DNA from: a virus
Direction: 5' to 3' (one strand)
DNA length: 28,361 nt
Virus record (IMG/VR): IMGVR_UViG_3300020473_000100
Location: 1-28,361 of that record
The position numbers were made by a program, and so were the translations under genes. Position 1 is the first letter of the stretch, and every line of letters begins with the position of its first letter. The notes beneath the pieces are model-generated. The model searched no databases and was not told the origin of the DNA. It was given only the letters and a program-made list of their open reading frames with translations. Of this stretch, positions 7,718 to 13,731 are shown in pieces.

Positions 7718-8329
7718 CTATTTATTTTCATACTTATTTGTTTTAAATAGTTCACCTTGTTTTTTGATTTGCGATTCTTTTAATAGGTGTAATCCTATTC
7801 TGGGTTCAACAGAATTTCTTAACAATAGTCTTGCTTTATATTTGGGTTTTGGTATGCCTAAATATTCCGACAATTCGTCTGCTGATGATCTTGCAATGTC
7901 TATATTTTTTATTTCAAGTGGACTGACATCAAAATTAGTCCAATATGGGTGTCGCCCTATAATGACTGTAGGTTCAATAAGATATTCATAGTATGGTATT
8001 ACATTTTCCACTACATATTTTCCTTTAAACCAAGATTCTAACAAAATTATTTCTTCATATAAGGACATATCAGCAAATTTCTTTTCTTTTTGGCTATACA
8101 TAATTCTACTATGCGAAGGACATGGTGGACTACTCCAAATAAAATCATATTCTTCATAATGATAAAGTAAGTATGAATGTGCATCAGTATTGACTATCTT
8201 ATCGTTTGGGAATTTTTCTTTATAAATAGTTGAAATATTTTTATCAATCTCTACTGCTGTTATTTCGTGTTCATCTCCCCACAAATGCCTATTCCCACCT
8301 ATTCCTGAATATAAATTTAATATTTTCAT
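7718..8329 (-). CDS. DNA (cytosine-5-)-methyltransferase, short form
   Basis: It transfers methyl from S-adenosylmethionine to cytosine C5. Motif I is LYSGIGGNRHLW (residues 6-17) and the acidic SAM contact is AVEID (25-29). Motif IV SSPPCPSHS has catalytic Cys70, and motif VI is VENV (107-110). The protein is only 203 residues, well short of the usual 300 or more, and a clear target-recognition domain and motifs IX-X are not obvious. Such short forms occur in phages. No cognate restriction gene is nearby, so self-protection of phage DNA is the likely role. The start overlaps the preceding stop as ATGA. Confidence 0.88.
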   Translation of the reverse strand: MKILNLYSGIGGNRHLWGDEHEITAVEIDKNISTIYKEKFPNDKIVNTDAHSYLLYHYEEYDFIWSSPPCPSHSRIMYSQKEKKFADMSLYEEIILLESWFKGKYVVENVIPYYEYLIEPTVIIGRHPYWTNFDVSPLEIKNIDIARSSADELSEYLGIPKPKYKARLLLRNSVEPRIGLHLLKESQIKKQGELFKTNKYENK

Positions 8330-8628
8330 TTATTTTCGTGTTTAATAGAGATTCTTTTTGCTGTGGCTTGGAGTTTCTTTAATGCTCTACCATAGTAGGT
8401 TTTAGCTGTGCTTTCTGTAATCTGCATATTATAGCCAATATCGTCAAATTTGTTATGATAGAGAGTTCTGTTTATGAATACTTCATATTCTTGATCTGAT
8501 AATTCTTTTGCCCCCACTATCCCAGTTAATAGATAAACAATATGCTCATTTATCTTTTCTTGGTCTTTTTCTACTTCATCTATTAAATCTTGATAACCTT
8601 TTGCTTGGTTTTCTATGTCGTTTTTCAT
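8326..8628 (-). CDS. Sigma-70 region 4-like helix-turn-helix regulator
   Basis: This 100-residue protein has an acidic helical N-terminus and a C-terminal part typical of sigma region 4/LuxR-like helix-turn-helix proteins: LSDQEYEVFINRTLYHNKFDDIGYNM, followed by the recognition helix ITESTAKTYYGRALKKL. Phage proteins of this size and shape include late-gene activators and antiterminator-like factors. Its position before the methyltransferase and the terminase operon fits control of late transcription, which is inference. It overlaps its neighbours by ATGA at both ends. Confidence 0.7.
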   Translation of the reverse strand: MKNDIENQAKGYQDLIDEVEKDQEKINEHIVYLLTGIVGAKELSDQEYEVFINRTLYHNKFDDIGYNMQITESTAKTYYGRALKKLQATAKRISIKHENK

Positions 8629-8771
8629 TTTTTATCCTTCTTTGGACATTTTTTCATGTTTTTGATCTTGTTTTCATATAAACTACCAGTTTTTAAGCCA
8701 CAATGTTTTTCACCTTTGTATGTTGCTGCATAAGGGCAATTTTTATTTACCATTGGGCAATATTCAAACAT
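8625..8771 (-). CDS. 48-residue cysteine-containing protein, possible small zinc binder
   Basis: An ATG at 8771 opens a 48-codon frame whose TGA overlaps the start of the regulator at 8628 (ATGA), which supports it as a coupled gene. Four cysteines (C5, C12, C24, C42) stand in short motifs EYCPM, NCPYA, HCGLK and KCPKK, consistent with a small metal-binding knuckle. The protein is basic and ends PKKDKK. The purine-rich GGGAAGGGA upstream (8779-8787) could serve as ribosome site, and it is also one arm of a 9-bp inverted repeat. Function unknown. Confidence 0.65.
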   Translation of the reverse strand: MFEYCPMVNKNCPYAATYKGEKHCGLKTGSLYENKIKNMKKCPKKDKK

Positions 8772-8778
8772 AATGCTT

Positions 8779-8885
8779 TCCCTTCCCTGTTCATATAGTA
8801 GCCAACCATAGTGTATTTGTCACATTAAGGGATAAACAGGATTGGATACCTGCGACATTCCTTACTATGCCATTTTGGGAAGGGA
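8779..8885. other. Intergenic inverted-repeat structure with nested stems
   Basis: The 114-base gap between two early genes is bounded by a perfect 9-bp inverted repeat, TCCCTTCCC (8779-8787) and GGGAAGGGA (8877-8885). Inside it are nested complementary segments CATAGT/ACTATG (8807-8812, 8864-8869), AAGG/CCTT (8827-8830, 8860-8863) and CAGG/CCTG (8837-8840, 8849-8852). The nesting is compatible with one folded RNA on either strand. In the leftward mRNA the distal arm lies just ahead of the 8771 start, so folding would occlude that ribosome site. It does not fit a tRNA cloverleaf. Confidence 0.5.
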
Positions 8886-9089
8886 TTATTTTCTATCAAA
8901 ATTTGTTTTTCTTTGGTGTGTGTTTGGTTTGAACCACCAACCATTTCCATTAGAACGAAATGTGTCGTTTCTATCTTTTATATATTGTGGATCAGTAATG
9001 CTTTTATATACCCATCTATCTGTGGGTGTTCCTTCAGGTTTTTTACCATACCTGTCATATACATCATAAGTAGAGTGTGATTTAGCCAT
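8886..9089 (-). CDS. 67-residue basic protein of unknown function
   Basis: The ATG at 9089 (MAKSHSTYDVYDRYGKK) overlaps the end of the upstream gene by 8 bases and has AAGGGA about 10 bases before it. A longer frame from a TTG at 9110 is less likely. The protein is basic and aromatic (Tyr, Trp), with a central RWVYKSITDPQYIKDR and a C-terminal GNGWWFKPN. I recognise no domain. It is coupled to the replication-organizer-like gene, so a role in replication is possible. Confidence 0.65.
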   Translation of the reverse strand: MAKSHSTYDVYDRYGKKPEGTPTDRWVYKSITDPQYIKDRNDTFRSNGNGWWFKPNTHQRKTNFDRK

Positions 9090-9453
9090 AAACACCATTC
9101 CCTTCTGCAATCAAATCAGGAAATTTGTCATCTAACCCTTTTTGTTGCAATCGTTCAATAATTCTTTTATGTGGTCTAACATTATATCTTAATTCCCCAT
9201 ACTGAAAAACAATCCATTTACTTAAAAAGAATTGGTGTTCATCTACTTGGTGCATTCCAAGTTTTTCTAATATGACTTTTGGTATATCACCATCATATCC
9301 AGTATAGAATTTGACTGCTTCTTGATCATGTTCCCAAAAACCATCAAAGGTTACTGTTTCACTTATATAAAACCACAACACCTTTTCTTGTGGTGTTAGT
9401 GTCCGAAACCATCGTTTGTTCCATTTGTCGCTATCTGTAAATCGTTTTCTCAT
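9082..9453 (-). CDS. Replication-organizer-like protein (N-terminal domain type)
   Basis: This 123-residue protein starts MRKRFTDSDKWNKRWFRTLTPQEKVLWFYI. That opening (KRFTD..KW...WFR.L.P..KLLW.YL) is widespread in phage replication proteins that carry an N-terminal winged-helix-like domain and recruit a host helicase or primase. Here the protein ends after that domain with no longer C-terminal part. It lies in an operon with SSB-like and nuclease genes and overlaps its neighbours at both ends. DNA binding at the phage origin is the expected role. The family is assigned by the opening pattern only. Confidence 0.65.
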   Translation of the reverse strand: MRKRFTDSDKWNKRWFRTLTPQEKVLWFYISETVTFDGFWEHDQEAVKFYTGYDGDIPKVILEKLGMHQVDEHQFFLSKWIVFQYGELRYNVRPHKRIIERLQQKGLDDKFPDLIAEGNGVYG

Positions 9454-10076
9454 CTTTTTAACTCCTGTAATTTTAGTATTAACTTAAACACTCTCCAACC
9501 CCAATTCAAGTCTTTAAGTGTAATTCTGTGTTCTTCGTATCCTTCGCCCTCTTTATCTAATTTTAATAAGATGGCTTGTTGTATCTTTTTGCCTGTGCTT
9601 TCCTGATACATTTGACGATATGCTGCCAACTGAATAATAAATTCGTCATAAACCCCTGAACTGGTTTTGAAATCTAATATGGTCAATTTATTTCCTATGG
9701 TGCATATTGCATCACAAGTGCCACCGAATTTATACTTATCTGATACCATTTTTATTTCGTTTTCGTGGTATGTTGGTTTTCGTTTCTTTTCCCATTCACA
9801 ATAAGCATAGTATGCTGTTTTGGCTTGTCCTATTTCTTCAGCAGAATAACCATCTAAAGAAACTGATCCACCTTTAATAAATTGCTCTATCATTTCATGT
9901 GCTAATGTGCCTATTCTACCAGCAGTTTTTAATTCTACCATAGAATCTTGTCCTGACATACATATCTTTCTTGTCCAACCAATTAACACCCCTTTATTCC
10001 AACCTAAATGTGCATTAATCAATGTAGTAACTGATTTAACTCTTTCCCCTTTAACCTTATATACTGTGTGTGCCAT
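9450..10076 (-). CDS. PD-(D/E)XK exonuclease, RecB/Cas4-like
   Basis: This 208-residue nuclease has all the RecB-family landmarks in order: GTLAHE (57-62, metal-binding His), GGTCDA (118-123, Asp122), ILDFKTS (133-139, Asp135 and Lys137) and QLAAY (149-153, the QxxxY motif). It would cleave or resect phage or host DNA ends and probably acts in recombination with the SSB-like and resolvase-like proteins of the same operon. There is no cysteine cluster of the Cas4 iron-sulfur type. The AAAGGATATAATA leader gives a good ribosome site. The gene overlaps the upstream gene by 20 bases. Confidence 0.85.
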   Translation of the reverse strand: MAHTVYKVKGERVKSVTTLINAHLGWNKGVLIGWTRKICMSGQDSMVELKTAGRIGTLAHEMIEQFIKGGSVSLDGYSAEEIGQAKTAYYAYCEWEKKRKPTYHENEIKMVSDKYKFGGTCDAICTIGNKLTILDFKTSSGVYDEFIIQLAAYRQMYQESTGKKIQQAILLKLDKEGEGYEEHRITLKDLNWGWRVFKLILKLQELKR

Positions 10077-10452
10077 TATTATATCCTTTTTCTTTAGCCA
10101 TATTTAACAATTCTTCTTTGGTAAAATACTTGCTTGTTCTATAATCAAAATATCGTTGATCATCTTCTTTTGATTCATATTCTACAAAAGCAATATCATT
10201 TACTTTTAGCCAAATTAACACCTTTTTAAAGTTCATTTTATTCTCCTTTAATTTATCATCTACTTTTTTCATGTCAAGATACAATTCTTTGTATTTCTTG
10301 TCTTTGAAGATAATATTGTTTTTATTCAACTTTCCTTCAACCCTAATATCCCATGTTGTATCTATTGTTTCATGTTCAATATCATGCAGACTGTGATTAA
10401 ATGCTATTTCTTCTTTTTCTATTTCTATTGCTAATTCTCCAACTTTACTCAT
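10057..10452 (-). CDS. Hypothetical early protein, 131 residues
   Basis: This Lys/Glu-rich, likely helical protein (MSKVGELAIEIEKEEIAF) has no cysteine or membrane segment. The middle, about residues 50-80, has KKYKELYLDMKKVDDKLKENK, a possible coiled coil. The C-terminal part is DYRTSKYFTKEELLNMAKEKG. The gene sits between two nuclease genes and overlaps both (8 and 20 bases), so it is part of the recombination or replication operon. I do not recognise a family. Confidence 0.7.
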   Translation of the reverse strand: MSKVGELAIEIEKEEIAFNHSLHDIEHETIDTTWDIRVEGKLNKNNIIFKDKKYKELYLDMKKVDDKLKENKMNFKKVLIWLKVNDIAFVEYESKEDDQRYFDYRTSKYFTKEELLNMAKEKGYNNGTHSI

Positions 10453-10816
10453 CTCTTTTCTCCAGTTCTTCTTTTAACTCTTGTAACTCTGCTAACAAAT
10501 TTAAAAAATCTGTAAACTCTAATGTGGCATAAAATCTTGCATTCATTTTAAATGCATTAATAGGGATTTTACCTTTTGGACAATCACCATATATTTGTTC
10601 CCACCATTTAGGTATCATTAATTTTTTCTGATCCTTTACTTCAAAATGATAATCAAAGGCTGCACTATCAGGATTAATGTCTATAATATCGCCCTTAATA
10701 GATAATCCACCTGATTGGGGTGTTCGCCTAACATTCGTTCCTAAATACTTATTAATCAATTTAGCAACTTCTCGTTCTGCCCTTTTACCTTTTTGTTGTG
10801 AATTTATTTTACCCAT
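10445..10816 (-). CDS. Holliday junction resolvase-like nuclease (PD-(D/E)XK)
   Basis: From the ATG at 10816 (MGKINSQQKGKRAEREVAKL) the protein has 123 residues; a TTG 9 bases earlier is less likely. It shows the Hjc/VRR-NUC plan: KGKRAEREVAKLIN helix with Glu14, RTPQSGGLSIKGDI with Asp43, and HFEVKDQKK with Glu59 and Lys61. The (E)-GD-ExK pattern is the metal site of junction-resolving nucleases. It would resolve branched replication or recombination intermediates before packaging. The exact subfamily is uncertain. The start lies inside the end of the preceding gene. Confidence 0.78.
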   Translation of the reverse strand: MGKINSQQKGKRAEREVAKLINKYLGTNVRRTPQSGGLSIKGDIIDINPDSAAFDYHFEVKDQKKLMIPKWWEQIYGDCPKGKIPINAFKMNARFYATLEFTDFLNLLAELQELKEELEKRDE

Positions 10817-11126
10817 TTTTATCAAAATTATAGTTTTCTATTTCTTCAAGAATTGGTGCAATCTTTTGAAATCCTAATATATGGCTATCAGTTGGAAAGA
10901 AATAATCCCAATGTCCACCTTGATTGTTTTTCCAAAAAGCGATTGCCAAAGCCAATTTGCCTGAACTTTTTTTAAAAATTATTGCAGCAGTTAATTCTGT
11001 TAGTGGTTTAATCTTTGCTACCTCAAATGTTTCGTTATTATAATTAAATTCTCTTTTAGGGTTAGAAAACAATTCTGCAATTTTTTTTGCAGTTGATTCT
11101 AATTTTATGACCCTGTCTTTTTTCAT
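10809..11126 (-). CDS. Hypothetical early protein, 105 residues
   Basis: This small protein (MKKDRVIKLESTAKKIAELF) has an alternating helix/strand look. A distinctive aromatic patch, FWKNNQGGHWDYFFPTDSHI, lies at about residues 65-84. There is no cysteine, signal peptide or known motif. The start overlaps the methyltransferase stop by ATGA and the end overlaps the resolvase-like gene by 8 bases, so it is part of the early operon. Function unknown. Confidence 0.7.
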   Translation of the reverse strand: MKKDRVIKLESTAKKIAELFSNPKREFNYNNETFEVAKIKPLTELTAAIIFKKSSGKLALAIAFWKNNQGGHWDYFFPTDSHILGFQKIAPILEEIENYNFDKNG

Positions 11127-12145
11127 AATTTTTTATATATAAATATTGGCTCTCTTTTAATCCCTTTCCCAGCAATAGATGACAAGATTAAATAGTTTAT
11201 ATCATGCAATAAAAACCCTTCTTCTTGGCAAATAGCTTTCGTTTCATTTTCTATCCAATCATATTTTGTTGTATTTGCAATATTTATAATTAAGTAACAA
11301 TTTTTCTTTAATCCATAATAACATTTTTTTATCATTTTTCTAAAAAATCCATTTAACCATAATTCTTTCGTTGGATATTTTTTATATGATTGGGTTTCCT
11401 CATCTGAATATTTTTCACAATCAAAATAGGGTGGAGAAGTAAAACATAAATCAAGTGAATTTTTAGGTGGAGTTATATCTTCTGCACCCTGTTTACTTAA
11501 AATAACTTTTTTATCAAGATAGGAATATTCGTTTTTTAAATCTATTAAACCATTAAATGTTTTTGTAGATGGCTCTGTTCCTACATATGTGTGGCAATTT
11601 GATGATAAAAACCCAAACAATCTACCTCCCCAACCTGCACACATATCCCACACAACTCCATTGTTACCATATTCATTATAAAAATATTTAGCAGCAGTAG
11701 GTCGAAAGTTGCTAACACTTTGCTTGCTTAAATATACTTTTGCATTTTGCCTTAATCTGTTGATTGTAAAAACACCATTTCCATATTTTAATTGCCAAGT
11801 GTATGTTTTTTTAATTAATTTTTTTAATTCCCTATCATCTTCCCATAATTCTAATAAGCTTTTTTTCGCAGAATTGCATTTAACCTCAATCCAATGTGGA
11901 AAGAAACACCATAAAAACCCCAAAGAGTGCATAGTTTGCTTTATGTCTTTTTCTTGAAATATCTCTTTTTCATTAAAGTTAATAATTTTTTCTATCTCTA
12001 TTTTTTTATTATATGAATTTAATTCATAATTGGGAAATCCTTTTTCTCTAAAAAAACCAAACAACTTATCCACTTCTTCATCTATGTTCTTGCAACTGGA
12101 AACTTCAAACATATCTTCAAAAAGACCTAATTGATTGTTTTTCAT
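11123..12145 (-). CDS. DNA methyltransferase of the N6-adenine / N4-cytosine class
   Basis: This 340-residue protein has motif I-like DMCAGWGGRLFG (167-178), a SAM-contact VGTEPS (188-193) and the catalytic TSPPY (236-240). SPPY favours amino-methyltransferases; base specificity cannot be read. A helical N-terminal half (about 1-140) precedes the catalytic part and may recognise DNA. Base composition is notably Lys/Asn-rich. The ATG at 12145 has no ribosome site: the mRNA before it reads CTTCTCCTAAT. No restriction partner is visible. It likely protects phage DNA or marks it for replication or packaging. Confidence 0.85.
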   Translation of the reverse strand: MKNNQLGLFEDMFEVSSCKNIDEEVDKLFGFFREKGFPNYELNSYNKKIEIEKIINFNEKEIFQEKDIKQTMHSLGFLWCFFPHWIEVKCNSAKKSLLELWEDDRELKKLIKKTYTWQLKYGNGVFTINRLRQNAKVYLSKQSVSNFRPTAAKYFYNEYGNNGVVWDMCAGWGGRLFGFLSSNCHTYVGTEPSTKTFNGLIDLKNEYSYLDKKVILSKQGAEDITPPKNSLDLCFTSPPYFDCEKYSDEETQSYKKYPTKELWLNGFFRKMIKKCYYGLKKNCYLIINIANTTKYDWIENETKAICQEEGFLLHDINYLILSSIAGKGIKREPIFIYKKL

Positions 12146-12155
12146 ATTAGGAGAA

Positions 12156-12213
12156 GGGAAGGGATATAGATGTTAATTAAAGAGATATAATGAAAATAAG
12201 AATATCCCTTCCC
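12156..12213. repeat. 12-bp perfect inverted repeat before the methyltransferase
   Basis: GGGAAGGGATAT (12156-12167) and ATATCCCTTCCC (12202-12213) are exact reverse complements, separated by 34 bases. The right arm continues as ATCCCTTCCCAAAATG (12204-12219), a 16-mer that also occurs in reverse orientation at 8871-8886. The repeat lies in the 108-base gap between the SSB-like gene and the methyltransferase and would form a hairpin next to the methyltransferase start. Confidence 0.75.
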
Positions 12214-12223
12214 AAAATGATTT

Positions 12224-12247
12224 GGGCAGGAAGGAAAAAACCTGCCC
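12224..12247. other. GC-rich hairpin after the SSB-like gene
   Basis: GGGCAGG (12224-12230... centred) pairs with CCTGCCC (12241-12247) around a 10-base loop, starting 7 bases beyond the SSB-like stop codon. Neither strand continues into a T run, so this may be an mRNA 3'-end stabiliser or attenuator and not a classic terminator. Confidence 0.5.
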
Positions 12248-12253
12248 TCTTTA

Positions 12254-12856
12254 TTAGAATGGTAAATCATCTGCCTTTATTTCAACAGGTGTATCTACCG
12301 ATTGTGAACTAACTTGACTTCGGGTATTTATAGGTTTCTGTGGTTGATTTTCACAAGCTTCAACAAAGCCTTTTACACGATGAAAATTATCAACAAACTC
12401 ATCAATAGTCCAAGCACAATCAAAGTGCTTATATAAATCAAAGGTTCTTGAAAAAATCATTCCAAATCTTGCACCATTTTCAAAGGTTTGAGATTTTTGT
12501 GTAACTGTTTTCGCTGCTTGATCATCTTTTAGTTTTTGTTCAAACTCATTTACACCATTAGATACTGGTTTCAGTTTCTCAACTTTCCAATAGTTTCTTA
12601 ACTGTCCTTCATCTGATGTAAATTCTTCAAAACTCAAATGAAAGGAATCTCCAGTATTTAATTGTTGCAACTTGCGATGCAAAGCATCAGAAGCACCCAA
12701 TGTATATGGTTTGTTATCTTGCAAGACTTCATAATCAAAAATATTAAATGATTGCCCATTAAATGTTTTTTGCTGGTATGTGCCAGTTGATTGTAAAGTC
12801 AGTTTTAGTTTTGCACCCTTATTTTGTTTGAGTGCCTTTAAGTCCAAAAAAGCCAT
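12254..12856 (-). CDS. Single-stranded DNA-binding protein-like, with SSB-type acidic tip
   Basis: This 200-residue protein begins MAFLDLKALKQNKGAKLKLTL, and its first 100 residues have the alternating strands expected for an OB fold. A Gln/Ser-rich linker precedes the C-terminus IKADDLPF, which closely matches the bacterial SSB tip DDIPF that docks host replication and repair proteins. It is one of the first genes of the early leftward operon, upstream of the nucleases and the replication-organizer-like gene. The role as SSB is inferred from the tail, layout and context; the OB domain is not a textbook match. The start has a good AAAGGAG site. Confidence 0.72.
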   Translation of the reverse strand: MAFLDLKALKQNKGAKLKLTLQSTGTYQQKTFNGQSFNIFDYEVLQDNKPYTLGASDALHRKLQQLNTGDSFHLSFEEFTSDEGQLRNYWKVEKLKPVSNGVNEFEQKLKDDQAAKTVTQKSQTFENGARFGMIFSRTFDLYKHFDCAWTIDEFVDNFHRVKGFVEACENQPQKPINTRSQVSSQSVDTPVEIKADDLPF

Positions 12857-12868
12857 AGATTTCTCCTT

Positions 12869-13114
12869 TTATTTATTGTGTTCAACAGAAGTCGGATTTG
12901 CCGAAACCAATTTCATTTCTTCGCTTGGTCTTGTTTCTGCTGCTTTCTTTTCTTCATTTATTTTCTTTTCCACTCGTAAACGAATATTTTTTAGATCAGT
13001 TCTAACCTGGTTTTCAAGTGGTTCATCATGTGGTTGCCTTGAATAGACTTCAATGATGTTTTCAAGTTCTTCTAATGTGAACTTGAATGTGATTGATGTT
13101 TTCCTGAATTTCAT
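12869..13114 (-). CDS. Hypothetical early protein, 81 residues
   Basis: The ATG at 13114 overlaps the TGA of the upstream micro-gene (ATGA). The protein is charged: an N-terminal ITFKFTLEELENIIEVYS, then a Lys/Arg/Glu-rich helix (VRTDLKNIRLRVEKKINEEKK), then a flexible tail. There are no cysteines or membrane segments. As the second gene after the leftward promoter it may be an early regulatory or host-directed protein. I recognise no family. Confidence 0.7.
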   Translation of the reverse strand: MKFRKTSITFKFTLEELENIIEVYSRQPHDEPLENQVRTDLKNIRLRVEKKINEEKKAAETRPSEEMKLVSANPTSVEHNK

Positions 13115-13191
13115 TTCAACACCAAAGCCTTAAATATCTCCCACCATACTATCATTGCTATTGCAAATGGAACTAATATGTCATAATACAT
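13111..13191 (-). CDS. 26-residue hydrophobic micro-protein, first gene of the leftward operon
   Basis: An ATG at 13191 is preceded by a strong AAAGGAG (13201-13207 on the complementary strand), and the frame ends in TGA overlapping the next ATG by 4 bases. The product MYYDILVPFAIAMIVWWEIF followed by a short KALVLK is mostly one membrane-spanning helix with a basic end. It could be a membrane-targeted micro-protein, or a leader whose translation couples to the next gene. The ribosome site and coupling support translation; the function is unknown. Confidence 0.65.
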   Translation of the reverse strand: MYYDILVPFAIAMIVWWEIFKALVLK

Positions 13192-13197
13192 CTTTTT

Positions 13198-13245
13198 CTC
13201 CTTTGTTTTTTCGTATCTAATTTACGAATTATTTTAATTTGTCAA
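13198..13245 (-). promoter_or_regulatory. Leftward early promoter with overlapping operator palindrome
   Basis: Reading leftward, a perfect -35 TTGACA lies at 13245-13240. The expected -10 position, 17 to 19 bases on, is AATTAG/TTAGAT (13222-13215). This lies inside an inverted repeat TTCGTA-N7-TACGAA at 13210-13228. The ribosome site AAAGGAG of the 26-residue gene follows at once. A repressor dimer on the palindrome would cover the -10 and start site. Confidence 0.65.
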
Positions 13246-13321
13246 TACCCTTTTTTTCTTTGCATTCTTTTTAGTCTTAAACTTTTGATTTATCTTTGTC
13301 TTTGTCTATTGTCTTTTTCTT

Positions 13322-13388
13322 TAACCCTTACCTAACCCTATTTATCCACAATCTAAATGTGGATAACTAACCCTTATATATACCCTTA
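13322..13388. other. Candidate replication origin: DnaA boxes flanked by TAACCCTT repeats
   Basis: Two exact consensus DnaA boxes occur in inverted orientation: TTATCCACA (13342-13350) and TGTGGATAA (13358-13366), 7 bases apart. They are flanked by short repeats: TAACCCTT 13322-13329, TAACCCTA 13333-13340 (11 bp later), TAACCCTTA 13368-13376 and TACCCTTA 13381-13388. A pyrimidine-rich, low-GC tract (about 13246-13325) adjoins and could be an unwinding element. This is the arrangement expected for an origin that uses host DnaA. It lies between the two divergent transcription units. Confidence 0.7.
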
Positions 13389-13404
13389 TCTTTTTTTACG
13401 AAAA

Positions 13405-13436
13405 GACTTGCATAAGTCCTTTTTTCATAGTAATAT
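13405..13436 (+). promoter_or_regulatory. Rightward promoter of the two-gene plus-strand unit
   Basis: TTGCAT (13408-13413) and TAATAT (13431-13436) are separated by exactly 17 bases, an acceptable though not consensus sigma-70 promoter. The -35 lies inside GACTT-GCAT-AAGTC (13405-13418), a 5-bp inverted repeat that could bind a regulator. The predicted start is about 13443, just ahead of the first ribosome site. Confidence 0.55.
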
Positions 13437-13468
13437 AAGGTATGTTAATTAAAACAAAGGAGAAAATG

Positions 13469-13705
13469 ATGAACAAAACACAATTAAAAAAATGGATTAA
13501 AAACAACATATCAACAAGACCAACACCTTTTGGCACTTATTATGGTGTAGATTTACGACCATTAGGGGTAAGTCAAGCGATTCATGTAAGTATTGATAAA
13601 AATAAAGCTATAGCAGAACTAACTGATGAAAATAAATCAAGTTTCAAAACGATTTACAAGGCAGTTAATAACATAGTTGTAGGTAGTGGAGATTTCTATA
13701 AATAA
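13469..13705 (+). CDS. Hypothetical plus-strand protein 1, 78 residues
   Basis: AAAGGAG at 13456-13462 points to the tandem ATGs at 13466/13469; spacing favours 13469 (MNKTQLKKWIKNNISTRP). A frame-open ATG at 13442 is at the predicted transcription start and is unlikely. The protein is basic at the N-terminus with TPFGTYYGVDLRPLGVSQAI in the middle, and looks like a small alpha/beta protein. It is one of only two rightward genes, transcribed away from the origin and divergent from the early operon, the place where phages often keep regulators. No helix-turn-helix is evident. Confidence 0.7.
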   Translation: MNKTQLKKWIKNNISTRPTPFGTYYGVDLRPLGVSQAIHVSIDKNKAIAELTDENKSSFKTIYKAVNNIVVGSGDFYK

Positions 13706-13731
13706 TGAAAATGATTTTAGAAAAAAATCAT

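Noticed and set aside
8788-8876. Possible tRNA in the early intergenic gap
   Set aside because: The stems do not make a cloverleaf, there is no TTCRA T-loop and no anticodon arm of the right size.
12190-12312. 40-codon plus-strand frame over the inverted repeat and the SSB-like C-terminus
   Set aside because: It overlaps the SSB-like gene antisense, has no ribosome site at the right distance and looks accidental.
13442-13468. Earlier ATG for the first rightward gene
   Set aside because: It coincides with the predicted transcription start and has no ribosome site, while AAAGGAG serves the ATG at 13469.
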